Shown piece after piece: positions 46,631-54,003 of a DNA stretch of 64,000 nucleotides. A model generated the notes under the pieces. The model worked only from the letters and a program-made list of their open reading frames with translations. It ran no database searches and was not told the DNA's origin. Source of the DNA: Chloroflexota bacterium (GTDB lineage: Bacteria; Chloroflexota; Dehalococcoidia; Lucifugimonadales; UBA3495); contig VXTR01000024.1 of the NCBI GenBank assembly GCA_009837355.1, positions 1-64,000 of the forward strand. Reading direction: 5' to 3'. The translations under genes and the position numbers were made by a program. How positions within the stretch are numbered: the stretch's first letter is position 1; every line of letters begins with the position of its first letter.

Positions 46631-49069
46631 ATGAGCCAGCCGTATCAACTACGACCAGATGATGACGAGCTGTACGAGCACCTGATGGGGTCGAGCGACG
46701 ACAGTCTCGGCGCCAACGATAGGCCGGTGTCCCACGCCACTTTGCAGAGAATCCTCGACTCTGCCCGGTCGCTGGCCGACGCTCGCTACGGAGTGATGAC
46801 GCGTCACGATGAAACAGGACGCGTGCAGGAATTTCTCTACTCGGGAATGACCAGCCAGGAGGCGCGCCAGTTCCGGAACAGCCCAGAGGCGCGTCAGCTA
46901 TATGAGCATCTGGACAAGATTACGGACCCGCTGCGGGTATCAAACCTCGCGGCGTATCTGGAAGAGAACGGCCTGACCGAGTTCCTCTCTCCATTTCCAA
47001 CAGCGCCGGTTATAGCCTTTCTGGCCGCTCCCGCTGAGCACCGGGGGCAGCGCGTCGGGAACATCTGCCTGATCGAGAAACACGGGCGGAGAGAGTTCAC
47101 CCGTAAGGACGAAGAGCTCTTGACAATGCTCGCCTCCTATGCGGGGATGGCCATCATCAGGTCCCGCCGTTACCGTGCCGAGCAGCGAGCCAGGACCGCC
47201 CTGGACAGCATCCTGGAGACCTTGCCCGTAGGCGTGGTCATCTTCGACGGTGAAACCGGGCTGCCCGTGTCCGCCAATCGTGAGACCGCCCGTATTATTG
47301 GCAGTCTGCGCGAGCCGGGCCAGCCCCTGGCAGAATTCCTCGACGCGTTGACCTACGTGCGTTCCGACGGGCAGGAGGTGCCCATCAAGGGCTTCCGGCT
47401 GTCCCCAGCGACCAACATCGAGCGGGCCGTACTGCCCGGAGAGGACATCCCGCACGTTCCTGGAGGCCGACCGGAGCCGTCAACATCTCCGGTCACCCTG
47501 CGTGTTCCCAACGGCCGCAGCATCAGCATCCTGCGCAATGCCACGGCGGTCCGTTCCTCGGCCGGCGATGTCAAATCAGTCGTAATAACCCTGCAGGACA
47601 TGACGCCGCTGGAAGAGATGGAATTCATGCGGGCGGAGTTTCTGGCCATGGTCAGCCACGAACTACGCACCCCTCTGGCCGCCATCAAGGGCTCCACCAC
47701 CACCCTCCTCAGCGATTCCTCGGACTTGGACCACGCGGTAACGGCTCAGTTCCACCGGATTATCGACCAGCAGGTTGATCATATGCAAGGTATAATCCGC
47801 GACTTGCTGGACGTGGCGCACATCAATACGGGTACCTTGTCGATCTATCCGGAGCCGGTGGATGTGGCGGAGATAGTGGACGGGGCGAGAAACCGGTCCC
47901 CGAACGCCGGGGTGCGGGAGCGGCTGCAGGTTGACCTGCCGCCGAACCTTCCTCCGGTCATGGCTGACCGACGACGCATCTCACAGGTATTGATCAACCT
48001 GCTGTCCAACGCTGCAGCCAACGCCCCGGACGGGTCCCTCATCCAAGTGACCGCCGTGCGCGATGGCATCTACCTGGCAGTCTCGGTCTCCGACCAGGGC
48101 CGTGGCATCCCCGAGGACAGCATGCCCTTTCTATTTCGGAAGTTCTCGCGTATTGACAATTTTCTTGATATTGACCACACCGGGTCAGGCCTTGGCCTTG
48201 CCATCTGCAAGGGCATCGTCGAGGCCCACGGCGGCCGAATCTGGGCGGAGAGCGATGGACCCGGCCAAGGCGCCCAGTTCACCTTCCTCATTCCCGTAGC
48301 CGAGCAGAACACAGTCAGTTCGTCCCCTATCGCCTTTCCCTCCTCCCAGGATACGCCCCCGAACAAGCTGCGCATACTCGCCGTGGACGACGACCCTCAC
48401 GCCCTCCGCTACGTTCGCGACATCATTGCCAAGGCGGGCTACACTCCCATCGTTACCGGCGACCACAGCGACGTGCACAATCTCATCGACGAGGCAAAAC
48501 CCCACCTGGTCCTCCTCGACCTGATGCTTGGGGCAGCCAACGGTATCGAGCTGATGAACGACATCCATAAGCAATCTGACGTGCCGGTCATTTTCGTATC
48601 CGCATACGGTCAGGAGAACGTCGTGGCCAGGGCCTTCGACATGGGCGCCTCCGACTACGTGGTCAAGCCCTTCTCACCCACCGAATTGACCGCGCGGATT
48701 GCGGCGGCGTTGCGCCGGCGCGCCGCTCCCGATGTGCCCGAACCGGCACAACCCTACCAGGCGGGTGACCTTGCCATCGACTACCCTCGCCGTCGGGTGA
48801 GTGTGGACGGCCACCCGGTGGAACTCACCCCCACCGAGTACGCGTTGCTCTACGAACTTTCCGTCCATGCCGGCCGGCCACTCACTCACGACCACCTACT
48901 GCAACGTGTTTGGGGCCCGGAGCGAAAAGGCGAACCCTGGCTCGTGCGTGAAGTAGTCAAGAGGCTTCGCCACAAGCTGGACGACGACGCCAAAAACCCG
49001 GTCTATATCCTCACCGAGCCTCGCGTCGGCTACTCTATGCCCGAGAACAGCAAGGCGCAACCGGGCTAG
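46631..49069 (+). CDS. One-piece histidine kinase-response regulator with winged-helix output
   Basis: The 812-residue paralogue of 34386-36779 has a GAF domain (about 35-185, GVMTRHDETGRVQEFLYSGM), a PAS domain and HisKA with FLAMVSHELRTPL (His343). The HATPase has LLSNAAANAPDG, VSDQGRGIP and GSGLGLAICKG. The receiver has RILAVDDDPHALRYV and LVLLDLMLG (Asp630), with VVKPFSP. An OmpR-type winged helix ends RVGYSMPEN. ATG 46631 is preceded by GTGAGG. It has no membrane segments. Its stop overlaps by 4 bp that of the tandem Cache lipoprotein gene on the other strand. It likely regulates the neighbouring transport/lipoprotein genes. Confidence 0.9.
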   Translation: MSQPYQLRPDDDELYEHLMGSSDDSLGANDRPVSHATLQRILDSARSLADARYGVMTRHDETGRVQEFLYSGMTSQEARQFRNSPEARQLYEHLDKITDPLRVSNLAAYLEENGLTEFLSPFPTAPVIAFLAAPAEHRGQRVGNICLIEKHGRREFTRKDEELLTMLASYAGMAIIRSRRYRAEQRARTALDSILETLPVGVVIFDGETGLPVSANRETARIIGSLREPGQPLAEFLDALTYVRSDGQEVPIKGFRLSPATNIERAVLPGEDIPHVPGGRPEPSTSPVTLRVPNGRSISILRNATAVRSSAGDVKSVVITLQDMTPLEEMEFMRAEFLAMVSHELRTPLAAIKGSTTTLLSDSSDLDHAVTAQFHRIIDQQVDHMQGIIRDLLDVAHINTGTLSIYPEPVDVAEIVDGARNRSPNAGVRERLQVDLPPNLPPVMADRRRISQVLINLLSNAAANAPDGSLIQVTAVRDGIYLAVSVSDQGRGIPEDSMPFLFRKFSRIDNFLDIDHTGSGLGLAICKGIVEAHGGRIWAESDGPGQGAQFTFLIPVAEQNTVSSSPIAFPSSQDTPPNKLRILAVDDDPHALRYVRDIIAKAGYTPIVTGDHSDVHNLIDEAKPHLVLLDLMLGAANGIELMNDIHKQSDVPVIFVSAYGQENVVARAFDMGASDYVVKPFSPTELTARIAAALRRRAAPDVPEPAQPYQAGDLAIDYPRRRVSVDGHPVELTPTEYALLYELSVHAGRPLTHDHLLQRVWGPERKGEPWLVREVVKRLRHKLDDDAKNPVYILTEPRVGYSMPENSKAQPG

Positions 49070-49935
49070 TTCTGCAATCCATGTCGATGCCAGCCGGAAG
49101 CGAACAGCCAGCCGTCGTGCTCCATTACCCAAAACCGGAACGACTCGGTCTCCAGCCAATTCCCGGCGTTGCTCGCTTCAAGATCGGCCAGGCCCGGCAA
49201 GTCCGCAACCTGGCGGCCCAGCAGCGACCGGTCATGGCTGTGCACGACAATGCCGTCGGGGTTGGCGATAAAGGCGAACCAGGCTCCTTCGATGGTGTCA
49301 ACGCTGTTGTAGTAGTCCATGGTGGATGCCAGGCCAGAGAACACGGTCTCCGGCCTGGCGAAGTACGCGGCCACTCTCTCCAGGCCGCCCAGCCGGAATT
49401 GCTCCACGCCGGCGGCGACGAATGATTGGGTGAACTCGTCGCTGTTGACGTTCCAGCCTGAGCCGAACAGCAGGCTGTCATGGCGCACCACCCAGAGGTT
49501 CCTCAGCTCCAGGGGACCGGAGCCGATGCGCCGGCCATTGGGGTTGCGGTACACGTAGGAGACCCACTTGCCATCCTCGGTGGCCGTTAGCAGTTCCGGC
49601 CCGAAGTGATAGCCGTTGGCGTCGGCCCCCACCCAGTAGTTCACGTGAAGGCCCAGGCGGGTAGGATTGGGGTGGGCGATGACCTCCTCGCGCCAGTCGA
49701 TGATGAATATGTGCCACTGGCCGTCCCGGCTCTCATCGCTGCTGTAGTAGGCCAGAGTAGCCTCCCGCCCCTTCTCCTCGTAGCGACGGATGGCCTGGTC
49801 AACGAAATGCCTGGTGTAGTCGGCGGCGGCGGATTTTGGCGGCGCGGCCTCCTTTCCGCCGCAGGCCACCAACAGAACCAGCACCAAGAGGATGCCCGCG
49901 GTTCCAACCGCCGCTCCGATTATCCGGTTTTTCAT
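49066..49935 (-). CDS. Lipoprotein with two Cache-like modules
   Basis: The 289-residue protein has a lipobox (LVLLVACGGK). The first module (about 35-165) contains YTRHFVDQAIRRYEEKGREATLAYY, DGQWHIFIIDWREEVIAHPN and HDSLLFGSGWN. The second (about 168-289) contains FVAAGVEQFRLGGLERVAAYF, GAWFAFIANPDGIVVHSHD and HDGWLFASGWHRHG. The tandem layout resembles a dCache-like sensor detached from its receptor. It converges with the kinase gene and is downstream, on the same strand, of the small membrane protein and DUF1330 genes. Confidence 0.72.
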   Translation of the reverse strand: MKNRIIGAAVGTAGILLVLVLLVACGGKEAAPPKSAAADYTRHFVDQAIRRYEEKGREATLAYYSSDESRDGQWHIFIIDWREEVIAHPNPTRLGLHVNYWVGADANGYHFGPELLTATEDGKWVSYVYRNPNGRRIGSGPLELRNLWVVRHDSLLFGSGWNVNSDEFTQSFVAAGVEQFRLGGLERVAAYFARPETVFSGLASTMDYYNSVDTIEGAWFAFIANPDGIVVHSHDRSLLGRQVADLPGLADLEASNAGNWLETESFRFWVMEHDGWLFASGWHRHGLQN

Positions 49936-50079
49936 CCCTCACCCCCCCAGTGTTGCTCATGGTCGGAGTCAGTGCCGACGACTCGGCCAGAACCGATGAA
50001 GCGACCTTTCTGAATCCGCAGGTGGAGTTTAGCAAAAACGGCCGCTGAACGGGCCGTCGCACGATTCTGTCGCCAAGCA

Positions 50080-50105
50080 AGCGGCGGCGCAATGATGCCG
50101 CCGCT
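50080..50105 (-). terminator. Hairpin after the small membrane protein gene
   Basis: AGCGGCGGC pairs with GCCGCCGCT (9 bp) around GCAATGAT, 3 bp past the stop on the minus strand. No T-run. Confidence 0.4.
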
Positions 50106-50108
50106 TCG

Positions 50109-50381
50109 TCATGCCCGGATGCTGCGCCGCCGCAGGGTCTCTGCCAGGGCAGTGATGAGGGTCAGCAGCGCCACGCTGCCGATAGTGAACGGCGCCGTCA
50201 TCATGACCACCATCACCCAGGCTTCCGGATATATGCCGGCCAGCATCACGCCGGATATCCTGACCACGGCGATGAACATGGCCACTGCCAGTAGCAGGCC
50301 GACTCCGGCGGTGGCCACCAGCAGCGTCCAGGGATAGTAGCCCGCAACCGGTGGTACCCGCGCCAACAGTCCATGACCCAT
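50109..50381 (-). CDS. Small two-helix membrane protein (MMTAPFT family)
   Basis: The 90-residue protein has two membrane helices (WTLLVATAGVGLLLAVAMFIAVV and VMVVMMTAPFTIGSVALLTLITAL) and ends ETLRRRSIRA. The stretch GIYPEAWVMVVMMTAPFT and the ALAETLR end are shared with the protein at 60393-60611, also next to a permease-HATPase gene. It starts 7 bp after the DUF1330 gene stop, so the two are co-transcribed. Function unknown; small size and pairing suggest an accessory subunit. Confidence 0.6.
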   Translation of the reverse strand: MGHGLLARVPPVAGYYPWTLLVATAGVGLLLAVAMFIAVVRISGVMLAGIYPEAWVMVVMMTAPFTIGSVALLTLITALAETLRRRSIRA

Positions 50382-50388
50382 ATTGGCG

Positions 50389-50685
50389 TCAGACTCCTTC
50401 GACGATGAAGACGCTGGCGGTGATCAGCTGTTGGCGCAAGTTGGCCAGCCGGTCATATTCCGGGTCATCGAAAAGGGAGCGGGCGGCGGCGACGCTGTCG
50501 AACTCGGCAACCATGATGCGCGGCGGCGGCGTGGAGCCGTCGTTCATGGAGTGGATGGCTCCGCCCCGCACCAGCACTTTCCCGCCGGCGCGGTCAAGAA
50601 TGTCCTGCACCTGGTCGTACATGGCCTCCATTCCCTCGTCGTCGATGACCTCTTCGGCGATTCTCACGATGTAGGCTTTGGCCAT
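50389..50685 (-). CDS. DUF1330-like protein
   Basis: The 98-residue single-domain protein has MAKAYIVRIAEEVIDDEGME, GGKVLVRGGAIHSMNDGSTPPPRIMVAEFDS and LITASVFIVEGV. It is paralogous to each half of 44697-45320 and to 58044-58337. ATG 50685 is chosen, with AAAGGAGAAG upstream. It forms a small operon with the two-helix membrane protein. Confidence 0.75.
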   Translation of the reverse strand: MAKAYIVRIAEEVIDDEGMEAMYDQVQDILDRAGGKVLVRGGAIHSMNDGSTPPPRIMVAEFDSVAAARSLFDDPEYDRLANLRQQLITASVFIVEGV

Positions 50686-50721
50686 GGCAATCACTTCTCC
50701 TTTCGCTGTGCCTTCAGGGAA

Positions 50722-50826
50722 CTAGAGCCCTTCTACGACGAAGGCGTAGGTATCGGCGTACTGGCGCTGCTCTGTTCTAACTGTGGCAAACTCCAGAACT
50801 CCCATGAGGATTCGCGCGTCGGCGCC
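50722..50826 (-). pseudogene. Decayed DUF1330-like fragment
   Basis: The frame ending at 50722 reads ADARILMGVLEFATVRTEQR and QYADTYAFVVEGL. This matches the last third of the tandem DUF1330 protein (ADARILMGVPEFVALRMERH). The N-terminal part is missing and the regulatory repeat copy 3 follows immediately. Confidence 0.6.
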
Positions 50827-50857
50827 GTTCCCCCAGCCTGGCAATGCCGCAACCGGG

Positions 50858-51008
50858 ATTGTCCTCCTTCGTCGGATTTTCCGTCCAGTCCGTTAGCATC
50901 ATAGGCGAGAATTAGTATGGTATGTGTAATAATAGGCTCTGTTTCCATATGAATACGTGTATAATTTACCTTTCTGGAAGTAGAATGCCTCGCCCATCCC
51001 CCTAAAAG
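50858..51008 (+). repeat. Intergenic regulatory repeat, copy 3
   Basis: Starts GATTGTCCTCCTTCG, contains GTCCAGTCCGTTAGCATCAT and the core element, and ends near CCTAAAAGTGAGG. No kinase gene follows this copy. Confidence 0.6.
50946..50965 (+). promoter_or_regulatory. CATATR-N8-TAYAAT element, copy 4
   Basis: CATATG (50946-50951), 8 bp, TATAAT (50960-50965). It now points into the 3' end of a toxin gene on the other strand and appears orphaned. Confidence 0.5.
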
Positions 51009-51041
51009 TGAGGCCTTACCGTCAATGAATGTGTTCCGGCT

Positions 51042-51428
51042 TCACCACAGGCGACGAACGCCGTACGCGTCGAAAAGCGTCTCATTGGATACGAGCAAGA
51101 GGTCGCGCACCTGAGCCTGGGTGATGAGGATCCGGTCGAAGGGGTCGCGGAGCGGGCCGGGGAGGGAGCCGGCCCGGACGGCATCGGCCACGGTAATCGG
51201 CAGTTCGGTGAAGTCCTGGGAAGCAATTGCCCCGGACACGTCCCGGGCCAGAGCTGCCGTGCCCGGCAGTCTGCCAAGCCGGGATTTGGTGGCGACTTCC
51301 CAGGCGGACGCGGCGCTGACCAGCACCTCATTCTCTTCATCCGCGATCGCCAGCTGAGCCGGCTCAGACAGCCGTCTGTTGCCTTCAAGCCACCAGATTA
51401 GCGCATGGGTGTCGAGCAGCAACCGCAC
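51042..51428 (-). CDS. VapC-type PIN-domain toxin
   Basis: The 128-residue protein has the PIN acidic residues in LLLDTHALIWWL, SAASAWEVATKSRLG and DPFDRILITQA, the layout of the PIN branch with a DTHxxLW start. PIN toxins are Mg-dependent endoribonucleases. The GTG start lies 3 bp after the stop of the Phd/YefM-like antitoxin. It is an operon second gene. Confidence 0.88.
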   Translation of the reverse strand: MRLLLDTHALIWWLEGNRRLSEPAQLAIADEENEVLVSAASAWEVATKSRLGRLPGTAALARDVSGAIASQDFTELPITVADAVRAGSLPGPLRDPFDRILITQAQVRDLLLVSNETLFDAYGVRRLW

Positions 51429-51431
51429 GGG

Positions 51432-51665
51432 TTACGCCCCCTCCCAGGCCGTTATCTCCTCGTCGGGCAGCCGGTCGAAGAAACCGTCGTCAAGGGTGAT
51501 CAACCCCTGCATGGAGCCGAACTGCCGTTGGCCGCGCTTGGGGACGCTGACCAGGCGGGCCACCGGCTTGCCGTTGCGGGCGATGACGACCTCTTCGCCG
51601 TCCTCAACCCGGGCCAGCAGGCGGGACAGGTGGGTCTTTGCCTCGTGGACGTTCACCGTTACCAT
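51432..51665 (-). CDS. Phd/YefM-type antitoxin
   Basis: The 77-residue protein begins VTVNVHEAKTHLSRLLARVEDGEEVVIARNGKPVARLV, the standard Phd/YefM fold. The C-terminal tail (FFDRLPDEEITAWEG) would bind the toxin. ATG 51665 is chosen, with GGAG six bases upstream. It is the first gene of the pair, behind a promoter with two direct repeats. Confidence 0.88.
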   Translation of the reverse strand: MVTVNVHEAKTHLSRLLARVEDGEEVVIARNGKPVARLVSVPKRGQRQFGSMQGLITLDDGFFDRLPDEEITAWEGA

Positions 51666-51694
51666 CTCCATCTCCTTGCCGGCAAGCTTGACTA

Positions 51695-51723
51695 ATGTTA
51701 AGACTAATCTGGACACCCGTCAA
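51695..51723 (-). promoter_or_regulatory. Promoter of the first Phd/VapC pair
   Basis: On the minus strand TTGACG (51718-51723), a 17-bp spacer and TAACAT (51695-51700). Two direct repeats ATTAGTC (51690-51696 and 51702-51708) overlap the -10 region and may be the antitoxin-binding sites. Confidence 0.5.
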
Positions 51724-51905
51724 TTGAAGGCTGGTCGCGAGCGGTCTCCCACATCGCGAAAGCCACCGCTGTCCAGATGCTCATGGTCTCCTATGCGGCA
51801 GCGGGGGTGCACTCCAACGCCGCCGGTAGAGCCAGGGTTTCAGTACGTACAGCACGGGGAACAACACGAAATCTATAGCCAGCCATACCGGGGAGCGGAA
51901 CGGTA

Positions 51906-52307
51906 TCAACAGGACGGGTTGACCGTTTGCACTTCCAGATAGTCGAAATCGCGATCGTTCCGCGTTGCCACAGCTAGCCGGTGCACGGTGGCCGCCGCCG
52001 CAATCATGGCGTCCTGCTGCAACGTATCCGATCTCCGGTGCATCAGCCTGGCCCATCCCCGTAACGCCGACCCGTCCTCCGGCAATACCCGATAGGTGTC
52101 CATCACCCGGCCCAGCCACTGGTTCAGCTCTTCGGCCTTGGCCGCATCCTGATCCCGGGTAATCTCGATCCCGGCCTGGATCTCTCCAATGGGCACCGCG
52201 CACAGGTGGAGGTCTGCCTCGGATGCGCCTGCAGTCCAGGCGACTACCGCCGGATTGGAACGTGGTCTCCGAACTGCGGAGACCACGTTGTTATCCAGCA
52301 GGTGCAT
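51906..52307 (-). CDS. VapC-type PIN-domain toxin (second module)
   Basis: The 133-residue protein has MHLLDNNVVSAVRRP, LCAVPIGEIQAGIEI, QQDAMIAAAATVHRLAVATRNDRDFDYL. The acidic set D-E-D-D of PIN domains is complete. It overlaps by 17 bp the end of its antitoxin gene, giving tight coupling. Its sequence is quite different from the toxin at 51042. Confidence 0.88.
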   Translation of the reverse strand: MHLLDNNVVSAVRRPRSNPAVVAWTAGASEADLHLCAVPIGEIQAGIEITRDQDAAKAEELNQWLGRVMDTYRVLPEDGSALRGWARLMHRRSDTLQQDAMIAAAATVHRLAVATRNDRDFDYLEVQTVNPSC

Positions 52308-52572
52308 AAGGTCGCTCGAAGGCCACCGGAGGCCGACTGCGATACTGCGGCCTGGGCGGAGTCAGCTCTTCCGTGCGGGCCTCTCTTGCCAGCAGCAGGT
52401 CCTTGAGGCCGGGCTTAGTCATCCGCTCCAAGCGACGCCACTGTTCGATGGGCACCAGCACCGCCGTCTCCACGCCGCGCTTGGTCACAATTTGGGGGCC
52501 TTCGACCAGGCTGGTTTCCAGCATCTCGCTGAAGCGGGCCTTGGCTTCCTGCACCTGCCAAGTATTGCTCAT
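52291..52572 (-). CDS. Phd/YefM-type antitoxin (second module)
   Basis: The 93-residue protein begins MSNTWQVQEAKARFSEMLETSLVEGPQIVTKRGVETAVLVPIEQW, typical of Phd/YefM antitoxins. The extended C-terminal tail is Arg- and Pro-rich. It is upstream of, and overlaps, its PIN toxin. TTGACT and ACTAGTC lie in the upstream region but no full promoter was defined. Confidence 0.88.
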   Translation of the reverse strand: MSNTWQVQEAKARFSEMLETSLVEGPQIVTKRGVETAVLVPIEQWRRLERMTKPGLKDLLLAREARTEELTPPRPQYRSRPPVAFERPYAPAG

Positions 52573-52722
52573 GCGCCATCCTTATAATGCCCCGTGCCGT
52601 TCCTATCAGACTAGTCAATTGCACGGACTGAGTCAAGCCGTTCGATGCTCGGGTTCTAAAAGCAATGGGACACCCAGGTTACGGCCCACGCTGAGCCCCG
52701 AATTTGTCAGCGCGGCCTCAGG

Positions 52723-53100
52723 TCATTCCGACGACTGACGAGGCGACGTTTCCCCATTGCGGCGGCGTTGAAATTCAGCCTGACCGATCATCCAGCCGGT
52801 GGTCTTGTCCCCGTGATGGGCCGCGGCATCCGGCCGTCCGAATCTGACCCGTCCCCGTTGCTGCAACCGGCGACAGATGGCCAGCACTACCGTGGGGGCG
52901 TAGGTGCTGCCCCTGGGGCCGGGCAGTTGCTCTATCAATCCCAGCCGTTCCGCGATGACGGCGGTGCGCACGTAGGACTCATTCTCCAGCGCCAGTTGAA
53001 AGAGCGCCTGCAAGACGGCTTCCTCCAGCTGGCGGATGGCGTCCTGGACCAGCGCATGGGCTTGGACCGTTTGGCTGCGTGGCGGCAATCGTTCAGTCAT
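52723..53100 (-). CDS. Uncharacterised protein, possible winged helix
   Basis: The 125-residue protein contains AIRQLEEAVLQALFQLALEN, TAVIAERLGLIE and APTVVLAICRRLQQRGRVRFGRPD. The spacing fits a winged helix such as those in restriction or mobile-element regulators. Its ATG overlaps the last bases of the upstream HTH gene, so the two are coupled. Not assigned to a family. Confidence 0.5.
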   Translation of the reverse strand: MTERLPPRSQTVQAHALVQDAIRQLEEAVLQALFQLALENESYVRTAVIAERLGLIEQLPGPRGSTYAPTVVLAICRRLQQRGRVRFGRPDAAAHHGDKTTGWMIGQAEFQRRRNGETSPRQSSE

Positions 53101-53731
53101 CGTCGGCCTCAATTATCGCAGCCACTTCCGCCTCCGAGAGCAGCAGCGCGCTACGGCCCCGGCGGGAAGGGTCTCGCAGGTAGCCCATGCGCGCAATTTT
53201 AGCATCATTGGCCCACCAGTGCAGACGTGCGGTTGGCACGTCAAATTTGCGGGCAGCGTCCGAGACGGTAATCAAGCCTTCCGGTAGCTCGTAGTAGGTG
53301 GGCAACGTGGTCGTCCGGACATTGGGAGCCGCGGCATCATCACCGTCCGGCATACCCTCGGGCTCCGGCGGCAGTCCCAGGTAATGCCGGAGCGCCGCCT
53401 CGGCGACCACCGTGAGCGCCCTGCCGCCGGTCTTGCCGCCGCCGTGTCGCCGGCTGGTTCGGCCGGCGACCGGCAGCATCCCCCGGTACACGGCCACGTT
53501 CAGCGTGTTGTGCCTGACACCGTACTTCTTGGCGGCGTCGGGCAGGGTAATCATGCCGGCCGGCACCTCGTCGTATTCGATCCCTCCCGGATGCTCGGTC
53601 CAGGTCTCCGTGGTCAATGACGGAGCCGGAGCCACGGCCACCATGGTGAAGATTTCGCCACGGGCGATGCCGGCCGCCAGGGCGCGGTCAATGGCGGAAC
53701 GCAACTCCTCGGCGGCAGCGCTGGTGGTCAT
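53093..53731 (-). CDS. Protein with two excisionase/MerR-like HTH domains
   Basis: The 212-residue protein contains two related HTH units. One is VPAGMITLPDAAKKYGVRHNTLNVAVYRGML...GGRALTVVAEAALRHYLG (about 55-125). The other is LPEGLITVSDAARKFDVPTARLHWWAND...GRSALLLSEAEVAAIIEA (about 145-210). Single units of this type are DNA-binding; two in one chain suggests recognition of a bipartite site. Direct repeats GTTACAATAGC lie just upstream (53790-53843). It is co-transcribed with the gene at 52723. Confidence 0.62.
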   Translation of the reverse strand: MTTSAAAEELRSAIDRALAAGIARGEIFTMVAVAPAPSLTTETWTEHPGGIEYDEVPAGMITLPDAAKKYGVRHNTLNVAVYRGMLPVAGRTSRRHGGGKTGGRALTVVAEAALRHYLGLPPEPEGMPDGDDAAAPNVRTTTLPTYYELPEGLITVSDAARKFDVPTARLHWWANDAKIARMGYLRDPSRRGRSALLLSEAEVAAIIEADDD

Positions 53732-53789
53732 GGTCCAAAAAAAGGGCTAAAACTTCGCTGTGTCGTAATGAACTCGTAACACTTGGTCG

Positions 53790-53843
53790 GTTACAATAGC
53801 CGGTACTGTAATCCGTCCGTAATGACGCACGAGTTACAATAGC
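53790..53843 (+). repeat. Two direct repeats upstream of the double-HTH gene
   Basis: GTTACAATAGC occurs at 53790-53800 and 53833-53843, with related GTAATGA words nearby. TACAAT inside each is also a -10-like box reading toward the surface-protein gene. They are possible operators. Confidence 0.4.
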
Positions 53844-54003
53844 ATGACGCCAGATGCCAGGCAAACGCTCGCGTTGCCACCCTTCAGGAGGTGCAGACAC
53901 CGAACACTAGCCAAGTCCCCGGGTTCCCACCGGCGAGGGAAGAGTGGGGAGAACCGACGAAAGAGATGTTCCTGAATCTTTCAATTCGAGGAGATTCTGT
54001 CAA

